The notes under the pieces were generated by a model. That model had not been told where the DNA came from and did no database searches. It worked only from the letters and a program-made list of their open reading frames with translations. Positions 9,377 to 18,312 of a DNA stretch of 64,000 bases are shown here, piece by piece (positions within the stretch are counted from its first letter, which is position 1; every line of letters begins with the position of its first letter). The position numbers were made by a program, and so were the translations under genes. Origin of the DNA: JTS-RE37 sp963756115 (GTDB lineage Bacteria; Bacteroidota; Bacteroidia; Flavobacteriales; Flavobacteriaceae); the NCBI GenBank assembly GCA_963756115.1, contig CAVWMN010000010.1, forward strand, positions 496,001-560,000, given 5' to 3'.

Positions 9377-9835
9377 ATGGGCGATTTTAAGGACATAACG
9401 GATAGGGCATTCGCCTTTTTTGACATCCTGCCAACAGACTGGCAGGATGCCATAGTGCCGATATGGGATACATACCGGGAACATGCCAGGGTATATATAC
9501 TGGAAGAAGAGAATCAAATCTGCGCCGGGGGGGTCATTTTTTTTGGCATACCTCCCGATATGGACGCGTTCCGGGAGGAATCCGGATACTGGGCAGCACA
9601 GGGCTACCATTATATCGGGTTTGTTTGGGTCCCGGAAAACAAACGCAAGAAAAAATACGGTTCGGCCTGGCTCCGGTCCCTGATTGAACATAATCCGGAA
9701 CAGGGCTATTGGCTGACAACCGAGGAAGCTGCATTGACGGAATTTTATACCCGGAACCAATTCCGGTATGTCAGGACCCTGCGACATCGCCAACTGGAAG
9801 AACAACTGCTGGTATATAATCCGAGCTCCCAATAG
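9377..9835 (+). CDS. GNAT-family N-acetyltransferase
   Basis: 152-residue protein with GNAT strand order: VYILEEENQICAGGVIFF (beta2-3), YIGFVWVPENKRKKKYGSAWLRSL (beta4 and the acetyl-CoA pyrophosphate loop, the usual Q/R-x-x-G-x-G/A seen as KKKYGSA), then YWLTTEEAALTEFYTRNQF (beta5, alpha4). It would transfer an acyl group from CoA to an amine. The start lies 2 bp after the stop of the ATP-grasp gene, so the product of that ligase, or its amine substrate, is a natural candidate acceptor (inference from coupling only). Confidence 0.75.
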   Translation: MGDFKDITDRAFAFFDILPTDWQDAIVPIWDTYREHARVYILEEENQICAGGVIFFGIPPDMDAFREESGYWAAQGYHYIGFVWVPENKRKKKYGSAWLRSLIEHNPEQGYWLTTEEAALTEFYTRNQFRYVRTLRHRQLEEQLLVYNPSSQ

Positions 9836-9899
9836 CGTAAATTCGGTAGAAAATGATACCTTGTGATAACAAACATCAGGTAGCTAAAAATCCACTGTT

Positions 9900-10598
9900 A
9901 TGTATAAATTAGGCCTGCTTTTACTGATCATCCTGAGTGCGTTTTGCAGTTCGACCCAGCAGACTACAAGCCTTTTTAACGGAAAGGACCTGACCGGCTG
10001 GCATGTTGATGTACCGGAAATGGATAGTATCCCGGAGGCCATCAACCCGTTTATTATCAGGGACGGCATGCTGGTAAGCCTTGGAACCCCGCAGGGTCAC
10101 CTCATTACAGACGCCGTGTACAAGGATTACAGGTTGGAAATCGATTACCGCTTTGCCGGTGAGCCGGGCAATTGTGGGGTGCTGGTACATGCGTCCACTC
10201 CCAGGGCATTATACAAAATGTTCCCGAAATCCATTGAAGTCCAGATGATGCATGAAAATGCGGGAGATTTCTGGTGTATTGTGCAGGACATCACAACAGA
10301 TGATATGATACAACGCCGTGGTCCCGAGGCGGAATGGGGTATTACAGAAGGCAAACAACGCCGGATCATGAATCTTACCGATGGATCCGAAAAATCCCTT
10401 GGGGAATGGAATACCATGTTCATTGAGTGCCTGGGTGATAAAATTAAGGTTTGGGTAAATGGCGACCTGGTCAACTTTGGGTACAATGCATCCGTCAGCA
10501 GCGGCCAGATCGCAGTACAGGCAGAAGGTTCGGAGGTAGAATTCAGAAAAATACTCCTTACGCCCATTACCACACTGAGTGAAAAAGTTCCGCAATAA
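9900..10598 (+). CDS. DUF1080 (3-keto-disaccharide hydrolase fold) exported protein
   Basis: Residues 1-20 are a signal peptide, perhaps a lipoprotein signal with the cysteine in LSAFCSS (an imperfect lipobox). The rest is a single DUF1080 domain starting with the hallmark TSLFNGKDLTGWH and containing DYRFAGEPGNCGVLVHAS, a concanavalin-like beta-jelly roll. The family is named for hydrolysis of 3-keto-glycosides and is very common in Bacteroidota and Planctomycetes. A second member is at 27665, in a sugar operon. The product acts in the periplasm or on the outer membrane; substrate unknown. Confidence 0.8.
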   Translation: MYKLGLLLLIILSAFCSSTQQTTSLFNGKDLTGWHVDVPEMDSIPEAINPFIIRDGMLVSLGTPQGHLITDAVYKDYRLEIDYRFAGEPGNCGVLVHASTPRALYKMFPKSIEVQMMHENAGDFWCIVQDITTDDMIQRRGPEAEWGITEGKQRRIMNLTDGSEKSLGEWNTMFIECLGDKIKVWVNGDLVNFGYNASVSSGQIAVQAEGSEVEFRKILLTPITTLSEKVPQ

Positions 10599-10653
10599 TA
10601 GTGGCATTTTATAATGCTGGCATGTTCTTGTGACCAGCTAAAAACCCAGATGA

Positions 10654-11691
10654 ATGAAAGCGGCGGTATACGAAAATTTTCAATACCCACTGTCAGTCCA
10701 AAAAGTTAAGGACCCGATTCCATCGGAAGATGGGGTCGTCATACAGGTCTGTGCCACTGGTTTATGCCTGAGTGATTGGCATGGCTGGATGGGTCACGAC
10801 CCGGACATTATATTGCCACATGTCCCGGGTCATGAGCTGGCCGGCACTGTGGCGGAAGTAGGCAAAAAGGTTAAAAAGTGGAAAAGGGGGGAGCGTGTTA
10901 CGGTGCCTTTTGTAGGGGGATGTGGTACCTGCGAGCAATGTACATCAGGGAACCAACAGGTTTGTGACCACCAGTTCCAGCCAGGGTTTACAGCCTGGGG
11001 ATCCTTTGCAGAATACGTAGCCATAGCATACGCCGATGAGAATTTGGTGGCACTCCCGGACCATATGGGATTTGTGGCGGCCGCAAGCCTGGGCTGTCGT
11101 TTTATTACAGCCTACAGGGCTGTCCGGGAGCAGGGCCGGGTGAAACCGGGCGATTTGGTTGCCGTGCACGGATGTGGGGGAGTGGGATTATCCGCGATCC
11201 AGATAGCAAAGGCGCTGGGGGCTAGTGTAATTGGCATCGACATTACGGAAGATAAATGCAAGTTGGCCAGGGAAATGGGGGCGGACCATGTCATCAATGC
11301 GAACCATACAGAGGTTGTACCTGCCATAATGGAATACAGCAGGGGAGGGGTACAGGTTTCAGTAGATGCCCTGGGCAGCAGTAACACCTGCCTCAATTCC
11401 ATTTATTCCCTCCGCAAGCGGGGGAAACATATTCAGGTGGGCCTCATGACCGGAACCCATGCCAATCCTTCCATTCCCATGTCAATCATTATAGCCAGGG
11501 AACTGGAAATACTGGGAAGCCATGGTATGCAGGCGCATTGCTATCCGGACATGTTCCAGTTCATCGAAAATGCCGGGCTGGATTTAAACCGGATGGTCAG
11601 GGAAACCATACCCCTTGAAGAGGTGCCGGTTAGGTTGCCGGAGCTTGATTCCCAGAGGTCCCCGGGCATAACGGTTGTCAACAGGTTTTAG
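10654..11691 (+). CDS. Zinc-dependent medium-chain alcohol dehydrogenase
   Basis: 345-residue MDR-family enzyme. Catalytic zinc ligands are visible in GLCLSDWH and GHELAG. The structural zinc lobe has all four cysteines (CGTCEQCTSGNQQVC). The Rossmann motif is HGCGGVGLSAIQIAKALGA, followed by GIDITEDK, where the Asp favours NAD over NADP. It oxidises an alcohol or reduces an aldehyde in the cytosol; substrate not known. It starts 55 bp after the DUF1080 gene on the same strand and may be co-transcribed with it. Confidence 0.87.
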   Translation: MKAAVYENFQYPLSVQKVKDPIPSEDGVVIQVCATGLCLSDWHGWMGHDPDIILPHVPGHELAGTVAEVGKKVKKWKRGERVTVPFVGGCGTCEQCTSGNQQVCDHQFQPGFTAWGSFAEYVAIAYADENLVALPDHMGFVAAASLGCRFITAYRAVREQGRVKPGDLVAVHGCGGVGLSAIQIAKALGASVIGIDITEDKCKLAREMGADHVINANHTEVVPAIMEYSRGGVQVSVDALGSSNTCLNSIYSLRKRGKHIQVGLMTGTHANPSIPMSIIIARELEILGSHGMQAHCYPDMFQFIENAGLDLNRMVRETIPLEEVPVRLPELDSQRSPGITVVNRF

Positions 11692-11697
11692 TGGTAC

Positions 11698-11732
11698 TTC
11701 CCTGGGGGCATGGCCCGGGAACTGAGTTTTCT
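11698..11732. terminator. Possible terminator between convergent genes
   Basis: An 8-bp stem (TTCCC-GGG against CCC-GGGAA, with one bulged T) at 11698-11721, followed by GAGTTTTCT. It sits between the convergent stops of the alcohol dehydrogenase and the GEVED-like lipoprotein. Confidence 0.4.
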
Positions 11733-11758
11733 GCACCGGGCAACTAACGCTCATCCTG

Positions 11759-12886
11759 CTACTTTTTTTCCCGTTCCTCCTCACCTACAAATCGGATGGT
11801 TCCCGAATTATCCTCATAGCCTATAATCACCCCGGTTGGCGTGACCTGCGATTTCGGATCGATTCCCCAGGATCTATAGGTGTAAGTTGCTGGCAGGTTG
11901 TTACACCGTGTTGCCGAAAATTTCAAGATTACAGGACCACCTGCATTTATAGGATGCATTCCTCCAATATCTATCCCTGCGACAGGAGCAGCAAGCGGAG
12001 CAGACAATTGCGGAAGCTGGACTATACCCACATTGCAGCCACCGGTGTGGGTAAATGACCACCCGAACTGAGCATTCGGACAATTCCTGACATCCGTAAC
12101 GGAGAAAGAAAAGTTTACCTGGTTGACACCCATCGGGAAAGTAACGACATTTCCACCCCCAACCAAGGTCATTATGGGTATGGGAACACATTTATTGTCC
12201 CCAAATTTCGGGAGGTCTATGACGTGATCTTCAATCTCACCCGAACTGAATTCCCCACTCCCGTCCCAGTCGCTCGAAATAATACTTTCCCTGGTAAGCG
12301 CTATTCTCATCCAGGCTTTATCAGGAAGCCTGTTCCCGGCAGAGAAAAAGAACCTTGGCGGTTTTACCACAAGGGAATCCCCGGGTGTTACGCTGACCGG
12401 GAAATTTTGTACCACCCATTCTGGCTCATTGTTGACGGCAGTTCCTCCCCATTTCCCATTCAGGTTCAGATCAATTAGGACATTCACAAAAAAATCACCT
12501 CCGGAACCGCCCGCCGGCCCCGAAACCAGGATTTGCAACTCAGCCGGCACCGGGATACTGACAGGGATTATCACCATGGAAACGATACCATCATCCGAAT
12601 CGGTATTCGATGGATTCAGGTTAGGTTGCCCATCCGGGTCGTTGGTGTCATTAGCGTTCTTTTCCAGACTGGCTACCGAACCAAGTACGGCGTCCTTTGA
12701 TTGAAGGGCACGCGCCCCATTCCTTGCCTCGAGGGTCGGAAATTGACCGGTTTGCTCAAATATTCCCGCATAGCCGGTTGAACTTCCATCCGGTGCATCT
12801 CCATATTCTGCTTTTTTGCAGGAAGTGAAACCTAAAAAGAATATTCCAAGGGTACACCCCATCGCAACTCGAAAATAGTTTTTCAT
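11759..12886 (-). CDS. GEVED-like exported lipoprotein
   Basis: About 375 residues. I take the start at 12886 (MKNYFRV...), not the in-frame ATG at 12967, because a -7 box lies between them and because this start gives a clean lipoprotein signal ending in GFTSC. After the cysteine come AEYGDAPDGSSTGYAG and, near the middle, FSSGEIEDHVIDL. This is the GDAPDS...GEVEDY pattern of GEVED domains in Bacteroidota surface proteins. The C-terminal third (SFSVTDVRNCPNAQFGWSFTHTGGC) looks like a beta-sandwich. Function unknown; probably anchored on a membrane. Convergent with the ADH gene and divergent from the regulator at 13391. Confidence 0.75.
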   Translation of the reverse strand: MKNYFRVAMGCTLGIFFLGFTSCKKAEYGDAPDGSSTGYAGIFEQTGQFPTLEARNGARALQSKDAVLGSVASLEKNANDTNDPDGQPNLNPSNTDSDDGIVSMVIIPVSIPVPAELQILVSGPAGGSGGDFFVNVLIDLNLNGKWGGTAVNNEPEWVVQNFPVSVTPGDSLVVKPPRFFFSAGNRLPDKAWMRIALTRESIISSDWDGSGEFSSGEIEDHVIDLPKFGDNKCVPIPIMTLVGGGNVVTFPMGVNQVNFSFSVTDVRNCPNAQFGWSFTHTGGCNVGIVQLPQLSAPLAAPVAGIDIGGMHPINAGGPVILKFSATRCNNLPATYTYRSWGIDPKSQVTPTGVIIGYEDNSGTIRFVGEEEREKK

Positions 12887-12909
12887 GATTTTGCCTAATT
12901 GGTTACTTG

Positions 12910-12917
12910 CAAACTTA
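12910..12917 (-). promoter_or_regulatory. -7 box (TAAGTTTG) of the GEVED-like lipoprotein gene
   Basis: On the minus strand TAAGTTTG matches TAnnTTTG exactly, 24 bases before the ATG at 12886. No TTG is seen at the ideal -33 position. It decides the start codon: the ATG at 12967 would lie upstream of the promoter. Confidence 0.5.
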
Positions 12918-13390
12918 CATGCACGATTCATAACATATTGTATGTATGCAGCACTACAAGCCATCATTAACGGGCAGCTGCCAATTATTTGATGACCGTA
13001 ACATCGTTCGGATTTATATTAGTGGAGGAAGTAGTTAAAAATACAAAAAAAAATTCAAACCTCTTTTTAAATCACTAATTAACAGGTATTTATATAAATT
13101 TACCAGAATTAATTGACCTTGGAGAATCCCAAGGCTCCTTTTAAAGTCTTCTCAATTTGATCATAAAGTAACCTCCATAAAGAACCCCGCACGCTATCAG
13201 GGAACCGCAATTCCGAATTAGATATCAATTTAATTTAGTAACTTAGGAAACATAGAGTTACCGGTACCCGGGTCACATTATGGTAAAAGATCAAAGTTCT
13301 CCCAGGGATTTCAAAAGATAACATAAAGGGGCTTTTCCCATACACGGTACCTCTAAATTAATAAGCAGTCCCGGAAAGGATAACAACAAT
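12918..13390. other. AT-rich divergent intergenic region
   Basis: About 470 bp between divergent genes. I see no convincing gene. It is A/T-rich (A-run near 13043-13053) and holds an inverted repeat CCTTGG (13117-13122) / CCAAGG (13129-13134) followed by CTCCTTTT, which could be an attenuator or the end of a lost gene. The frame of the downstream regulator is open from 13322. Confidence 0.5.
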
Positions 13391-14254
13391 TTGAACTTTA
13401 TAAAAGTGCACGAAAAGGGGACCACTGTATCGGAAAGCCCGGATAACCCACAGAAGGTGGGTTATGGAATGGCCGACCGGATTTTTATGGTGCTGGAAAC
13501 CGGAAATAGACTGGAAAGGCCCGGGCTGGGGCAACTGAGTGTATTCCGGCAAAAATTCCACAATAGTGTCACCAAAACATTCCGCCATTTTGAGGCGAAA
13601 ATCATTCGGCAGGATAGCAACGAATACCTCGTTTTATTCACCACCGCAACAAATGCTGTTCTGTGCGCATTAAAGATCCAATCCGATTTTAAATATATTA
13701 CCCCGAAATTTGATGAAAGAAACCGAAGTTTTAAGATCGGAATAAGTACGGGATCCCCAAAGGATCGGGACTTATGGGATGCGAAAGAGCTTATTTCAGC
13801 CGCCTTGTACCTGTGTGAATTCCCAACGCAGGAAATTGTGATCACTTCAGCCCTCAAGGGCCTTTTTGATAAGGAGAACCAAAACGCCATTATTGATAAA
13901 GACCATATTCGTTCCCTGACCCCCCGTGAAGAGGAAATGTTGCTGAACCTGCTGCTAAAAGCGAGTACCATCTGGGAATCCCCGCAATTCCCCGTCAGCA
14001 ATCTAAGCAGGGATTCAGGGTATAGTCCCTCCCAGTTCAGGAGGCGACTCAAACGCCTCACGGGCAAATCACCCATCATTTTTATCCGGGAACTCCGGTT
14101 AAAGCGGGCGCTTGACCTGATGCACCGGCAATTCGGACAGATCTCACAAATTGCAAAAGCAAGCGGCTTCAGGTCCCCGTCCTATTTTGCGAAATGTTTC
14201 CGGGAGAGCTTTGGCATACTACCGTCCCGGTACGCCCGGTTGCTCAATGCCTGA
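13391..14254 (+). CDS. AraC-family regulator with a degenerate cyclase-like sensor domain
   Basis: 287 residues. Residues about 45-165 have the class III nucleotide-cyclase pattern (the stretch KIIRQDSNEYLVLF and then NAVLCALKIQ, where active enzymes have K-x-x-GDG-x-x-x-x-F then AVRCALAIQ; later FKIGISTG and ALKGLFD), but the metal-binding aspartates are missing, so it should be inactive and serve as a sensor or dimerisation domain. Residues about 185-287 are an AraC double HTH (SGYSPSQFRRRLKRLTGKSP, ISQIAKASGFRSPSYFAKCF). The start is TTG 13391 (no ATG for 26 codons; stop at 13319). It is a paralogue of the regulator at 28727 but lacks that protein's DUF4242 head. Likely target: itself or the neighbouring exported proteins. 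Confidence 0.8.
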   Translation: MNFIKVHEKGTTVSESPDNPQKVGYGMADRIFMVLETGNRLERPGLGQLSVFRQKFHNSVTKTFRHFEAKIIRQDSNEYLVLFTTATNAVLCALKIQSDFKYITPKFDERNRSFKIGISTGSPKDRDLWDAKELISAALYLCEFPTQEIVITSALKGLFDKENQNAIIDKDHIRSLTPREEEMLLNLLLKASTIWESPQFPVSNLSRDSGYSPSQFRRRLKRLTGKSPIIFIRELRLKRALDLMHRQFGQISQIAKASGFRSPSYFAKCFRESFGILPSRYARLLNA

Positions 14255-14450
14255 AACAGTCAGCCTGCGTTTCATGTCAGAACTAAAATTCCTTCTAACT
14301 ACTTGGTGACTACCATTTTAAGGGCTTAAATAGCACTAACACGCCTCCCGTATCCGGCTACTTTAATGATTCACCCACGGAAAATGCCATTTCACCTGCC
14401 ACTTTTTCCGTTTCAGTCAGATTCTGACCTGCTTCCCCGTTGTATGCCCT

Positions 14451-14458
14451 TAAATTTG
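14451..14458 (+). promoter_or_regulatory. -7 box (TAAATTTG) of the acidic repeat protein gene
   Basis: Exact match to TAnnTTTG, 52 bases before the ATG at 14510. The -33 element is not recognisable. Confidence 0.4.
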
Positions 14459-14509
14459 TATCAGAAAGGGAAAAAAAGTATTCGTTCCCTCAGTTTAAAA
14501 GTACAGATC

Positions 14510-15217
14510 ATGAAAACAACTATTCTACTTACAGGTTTTGGGATACTGACCGCAGCGTTTATATCCCTGAATAATTTAAATGTTTTTGAACCGGGCCATG
14601 CTGCGGATGCCGGTAAGCAAAAAACCTTCACCACAGAATCCTTTGCATTTGGGAATGACTACCAGCTCCCTATTGAGTCGATAGCGCAGACCGGGGCAAT
14701 TGAGGTCTCAAAGATCACGGATAACACAGGGAAGGGTACAGCAGGTGAACTGCTACATACTCCGGCTGAATTGGAGCATATCTTCCTCAATACAATCGAA
14801 TATATAGAAGAAGCGGAACCAATAGAACTTGGATTTGATGTGGAAACATACCTGCCTGCAAATTTTGACCCGTATGCCGGTATGATGGTAAACCTTGAAA
14901 CTGTTCCATTTATTGAAAGTGAAGATTCAGTTTCGCTGGGATTTGAAACAGCGGCATACCTCCCAGTTGGATTTAACCCCTATTCCACCAGCGTAGTAAC
15001 TATTGATGCCATCAATTATATGGAGGAAGAGGAAGCAATTGATTTGGGTTTCGATGTAAATGAATATCTGCCTGCAGGATTCGATCCGTATGCCAGGGTT
15101 TCCCCGGACACCGATGACCTGAACCTGGATGATATCAGCTTCATTGAAGAAGAAGAGCCGATTGAGATCAATACGGGATTACCAGGGGCTATTACCATAT
15201 TCTTCTATCCCAATTGA
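14510..15217 (+). CDS. Exported acidic tandem-repeat protein
   Basis: 235 residues from the ATG at 14510; a longer frame starts at 14366 but its first 48 residues lack protein character and precede the -7 box. Residues 1-25 are a signal peptide. From about residue 105 there are three repeats of 36-41 residues plus a partial fourth. The consensus is I-x-(Y/F)-(I/M)-E-E-E-E-x-I-x-L-G-F-(D/E), then YLP-x-(G/N)-F-(D/N)-PY, then a short hydrophobic link. The repeats are strongly acidic. Function unknown; calcium binding or a periplasmic scaffold are possible, neither shown. It ends just before a strong terminator and the LytS/LytTR pair. Confidence 0.75.
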   Translation: MKTTILLTGFGILTAAFISLNNLNVFEPGHAADAGKQKTFTTESFAFGNDYQLPIESIAQTGAIEVSKITDNTGKGTAGELLHTPAELEHIFLNTIEYIEEAEPIELGFDVETYLPANFDPYAGMMVNLETVPFIESEDSVSLGFETAAYLPVGFNPYSTSVVTIDAINYMEEEEAIDLGFDVNEYLPAGFDPYARVSPDTDDLNLDDISFIEEEEPIEINTGLPGAITIFFYPN

Positions 15218-15246
15218 TTTCCCAGGATTCGGACATAGATACACAA

Positions 15247-15280
15247 TAAGCTTTCTACTTTTGTAGGAAGCTTATTTTTA
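15247..15280 (+). terminator. Rho-independent terminator after the repeat protein
   Basis: A 12-bp stem TAAGCTTTCTAC (15247-15258) / GTAGGAAGCTTA (15263-15274) with a TTTT loop and one G-T pair, then TTTTTA. It lies 30 bp after the stop of the repeat protein and separates it from the two-component operon. Confidence 0.75.
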
Positions 15281-15355
15281 GTTTGGTAAACCATCAAGAA
15301 TTGGAAGGTTCTCAGTAACTTGATATCCCATTATAGCAGATAAAATGTACCAGAA

Positions 15356-16399
15356 ATGAAAGTCAGACAAGTTAAACCAATAGAATTATGGAAGATAGCC
15401 GCGTTGGTAGCCGTTTTGGTTACACTTCCCGTAACAATTTCCCTATTCCGGATCCAGGCTTTTGATGTGGAAAACATACAAGGCGTCTCACTTGGGTATC
15501 TGATTGTGCGGCTACTATTTATATTCTTGTTCTCTTTTATTGTATTGCAATTCAATGCCAACCTGAAATACCGATTCCCTGAGGGTAAATACCCCATTCT
15601 TGTACAGCAGATCCTTGTTGTTATGATCAACATAGGATTATACTTTGGAACCCTGGCAGTGCTGAACACCCTGTATTCCGTGTTTACGGGAAAGGCATTC
15701 GAAGGCGGGGAACAGAAATTTTTGTATTTCATATTCAGTATAGTCCACATCATCCTGCTGTTCATTTCACGTATCCTGCGGCTTGGCATTATCAGGCAGG
15801 ACAGCATGATCGAAAACGAGCGGCTGCAGCAACAAAACCTGCAGAAGGAGTTGAGTGCCCTTAAAAACCAGCTGAACCCGCATTTCCTGTTCAATTCCCT
15901 GAATACACTAAATTCATTGATACGGGAAAACTCCGAAGCCACCATGTTTGTTAACAAGCTGTCCCATATGTACCGGTATATCCTTCAGAGCTCGGACAGG
16001 GACCTGGTATGTTTAAAAGAAGAACTCAAGTTCCTGGAGAGTTATTCCTTTCTGATCAAAACCCGCTTTCGTCAACAGTGTTTTGCTATTGATATGGATA
16101 TTTCCCCGGAACATTTGCAAATGGAAATCCCACCGATGGCATTGCAGCTGCTGGTTGAAAATGCCGTAAAGCACAATGAAATGTCGAAAAACTGCCCCTT
16201 GCAGTTAAAGATCTATTCGGAAGGCAACTCCCTGGTTGTACAAAACAGGTATCATCCCAGGACGACCGAGGTAGACAGTACCGGCAACGGTTTGCTCAAT
16301 CTGGACAAGCGGTATTTCCTTTTGCGTAAGGAAAAGATCACCATACAACAAAATGAAAACCTTTTTACGGTTAAGTTACCTTTAATCCCCATGGCATGA
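15356..16399 (+). CDS. LytS/YehU-type sensor histidine kinase
   Basis: 347 residues. Four hydrophobic helices (about 11-31, 46-66, 80-105, 122-142), then a coiled coil (ENERLQQQNLQKELSALK), then the His_kinase domain with His176 in QLNPHFLFNSLNTL. A short HATPase fold follows (LVENAVKHNEM; the glycine-rich STGNGLLNLDKRY). The kinase autophosphorylates at His176 and passes phosphate to the LytTR regulator encoded next. There is no periplasmic sensor domain, so the signal is probably within the membrane. The stop codon overlaps the next start by 4 bp (ATGA). Confidence 0.92.
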   Translation: MKVRQVKPIELWKIAALVAVLVTLPVTISLFRIQAFDVENIQGVSLGYLIVRLLFIFLFSFIVLQFNANLKYRFPEGKYPILVQQILVVMINIGLYFGTLAVLNTLYSVFTGKAFEGGEQKFLYFIFSIVHIILLFISRILRLGIIRQDSMIENERLQQQNLQKELSALKNQLNPHFLFNSLNTLNSLIRENSEATMFVNKLSHMYRYILQSSDRDLVCLKEELKFLESYSFLIKTRFRQQCFAIDMDISPEHLQMEIPPMALQLLVENAVKHNEMSKNCPLQLKIYSEGNSLVVQNRYHPRTTEVDSTGNGLLNLDKRYFLLRKEKITIQQNENLFTVKLPLIPMA

Positions 16400-17157
16400 A
16401 AGTGGTAATCGTAGAGGATGAATTCGCTGCCAGTGATAACCTTACGTATCTGCTAAAACAGATAGAACCCGATATTGAGGTCCTCGATGTCCTTGATTCG
16501 GTGAAATCGGCGATCAGTTACTTTTCCAAACCCCATAAGGCAGAATTGGTGTTTATGGATATACACCTGGCGGATGGGAGGTCATTTGAGATATTTGAAC
16601 GGGTTACAATTACTTCCCCTGTTATCTTTACCACAGCCTACGATCAGTATGCGCTGCAGGCGTTTAAGGTTCACAGCATCGATTACCTGTTAAAACCTAT
16701 TGACCAGCAGGAGTTGGAAGCTGCCCTTGTGCAGTTCAAAACCCAGCTTCACGGGAATATCGGACTGAATGAACAAATGGAAAGGCTTTTGAGCCTCATT
16801 AAAACCAGGAAAAGGACCTATAAATCATCCTACCTTGTGAGCCAGAAAGATCAAATGGTACCGCTTAAAACAAGTTCTATCGCCTATATTTATATCGATG
16901 CGAGCCTCGTGAAAGCAGTGACCCTTGACAAGCAAACCTATTTGCTCGATAAAAAACTGGAAGACATGGAATTTGAGCTGGATCCGGAATTTTTTTACAG
17001 GATTAACAGGCAGTTCATTGTAAACCGCGAAGCCATCCAGAATATCCAGAACTATTTTAACAACAAACTCCTGGTAAACCTCTCGCCCCCTTCAAGGGAA
17101 AGGGCGGTGGTTAGCAAGGCAAAGGCGGCCGAATTCAAGCAGTGGCTCAATACCTAG
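16396..17157 (+). CDS. LytTR-type response regulator
   Basis: 253 residues. The receiver domain (1-120) has the acidic pocket VEDE, phospho-acceptor Asp55 in LVFMDIHL, and Lys in DYLLKPI. Residues about 148-253 are a LytTR DNA-binding domain (YLVSQKDQMVPLKTSSIAYI ... FYRINRQFIVNREAI). The ATG overlaps the kinase stop, so the two are translated together. In other Bacteroidota such pairs control nearby exported proteins or exopolysaccharide; the acidic repeat protein upstream is a candidate target. Its stop overlaps the stop of the convergent gene. Confidence 0.93.
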   Translation: MKVVIVEDEFAASDNLTYLLKQIEPDIEVLDVLDSVKSAISYFSKPHKAELVFMDIHLADGRSFEIFERVTITSPVIFTTAYDQYALQAFKVHSIDYLLKPIDQQELEAALVQFKTQLHGNIGLNEQMERLLSLIKTRKRTYKSSYLVSQKDQMVPLKTSSIAYIYIDASLVKAVTLDKQTYLLDKKLEDMEFELDPEFFYRINRQFIVNREAIQNIQNYFNNKLLVNLSPPSRERAVVSKAKAAEFKQWLNT

Positions 17158-18158
17158 ACCCGGACACTCATTTTACCCTTATTCTTACCATCGAAGAGGT
17201 CGATAAAGGCCTGGGGGATGTTCTCAAACCCCTCCCGGATTGTTTCTGTATTTTTTAACTTGCCTTCCTGAAGCCATTGGGCCAATGTAAGGGTAGCCTG
17301 AGGGAATCTATCTGCATAATCAGAAACAATAAAACCCTGCATCAGGGCCCTGTTCCGAATCAGGAAAGGCTGGTATGCCATACTTTTTGGCATGGAGGTT
17401 TCATTATATACGGAAATAGCCCCGCACACCACAATTCTGGCGTACGTATTGATATTGAAAAGCACCGCATCGGAAATAGGGCCCCCAACATTATCGAAAT
17501 AGATATCCACCCCATCCGGACAGCTGCCTGCAATGGCTTTCGACATATTTCCGGTGGCATTGTAATTGATACCTGCATCAAAACCGAAAGAGCTTTTAAG
17601 GAGTGCTACTTTTTCATCAGAACCGGCTATCCCGACCACCCGTAGCCCCATAATTTTTCCTATCTGCCCCACTATGCCTCCCACGGCACCTGCAGCCCCG
17701 GAAACCAGCAGGGTTTCTCCCTTCTGTGGTTTCCCGATTTCCAACAGCCCGAAATAGGCGGTCAGTCCCGTCATGCCCAGAACCCCCAAATAGGCAGATA
17801 AAGGAATCCCCTGCTCATCTATTTTGCGGAGGCCTTTCCCGTTGGATATTTGCCATACCTTCCACGGCAGCATCCCGGAAACATGGTCCCCTTTACGGAA
17901 TTTGTCATTTTTTGAATCCGTGACCTCGGCAATCACTGCGGAAACGATGGGCTGGTGTAGCTCAAATGGGGGGATATACGATTTTACATTATTCATCCGA
18001 CCCCGCAGGTAGGGGTCTACTGAAACAAACATTGATTTTAACAGCACCTCTCCGGAAACCGGAACAGGAATTTCTTCCGGGATCAGTTTAAAATCAGAGA
18101 GCGCCGGTTTGCCAACGGGCCTTTTTTCGAGAAGGATAGTTTTATTCATCTGTTTCAA
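17154..18158 (-). CDS. NADP-dependent oxidoreductase (PTGR/CurA-like MDR)
   Basis: 334 residues, zinc-free MDR family. Substrate-domain motif VDPYLRGRMN and nucleotide motif VSGAAGAVGGIVGQIGKIMG are typical of prostaglandin reductase / curcumin reductase / YncB-type enzymes, which reduce the C=C bond of alpha,beta-unsaturated ketones and aldehydes with NADPH. The C-terminus (GKNKGKMSVRV) is the family ending. It probably detoxifies reactive enals, in keeping with the OYE/OsmC cluster 3 kb away. Its stop overlaps that of the response regulator, tail to tail. Confidence 0.88.
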   Translation of the reverse strand: MKQMNKTILLEKRPVGKPALSDFKLIPEEIPVPVSGEVLLKSMFVSVDPYLRGRMNNVKSYIPPFELHQPIVSAVIAEVTDSKNDKFRKGDHVSGMLPWKVWQISNGKGLRKIDEQGIPLSAYLGVLGMTGLTAYFGLLEIGKPQKGETLLVSGAAGAVGGIVGQIGKIMGLRVVGIAGSDEKVALLKSSFGFDAGINYNATGNMSKAIAGSCPDGVDIYFDNVGGPISDAVLFNINTYARIVVCGAISVYNETSMPKSMAYQPFLIRNRALMQGFIVSDYADRFPQATLTLAQWLQEGKLKNTETIREGFENIPQAFIDLFDGKNKGKMSVRV

Positions 18159-18312
18159 TTTTTGCCTGCTGCCTGCAACAAGTTACAGATAAATTGGTTG
18201 CCTGCCCTTCTTCAGTTGGCAATGATTGTAAACCTGTGCCTTGGTAAGGTGTAACAAAAAGAGTTGTTAGGCATCCTTATAGAGGATCCGATGTCGGGAA
18301 AAAATTGTACAT

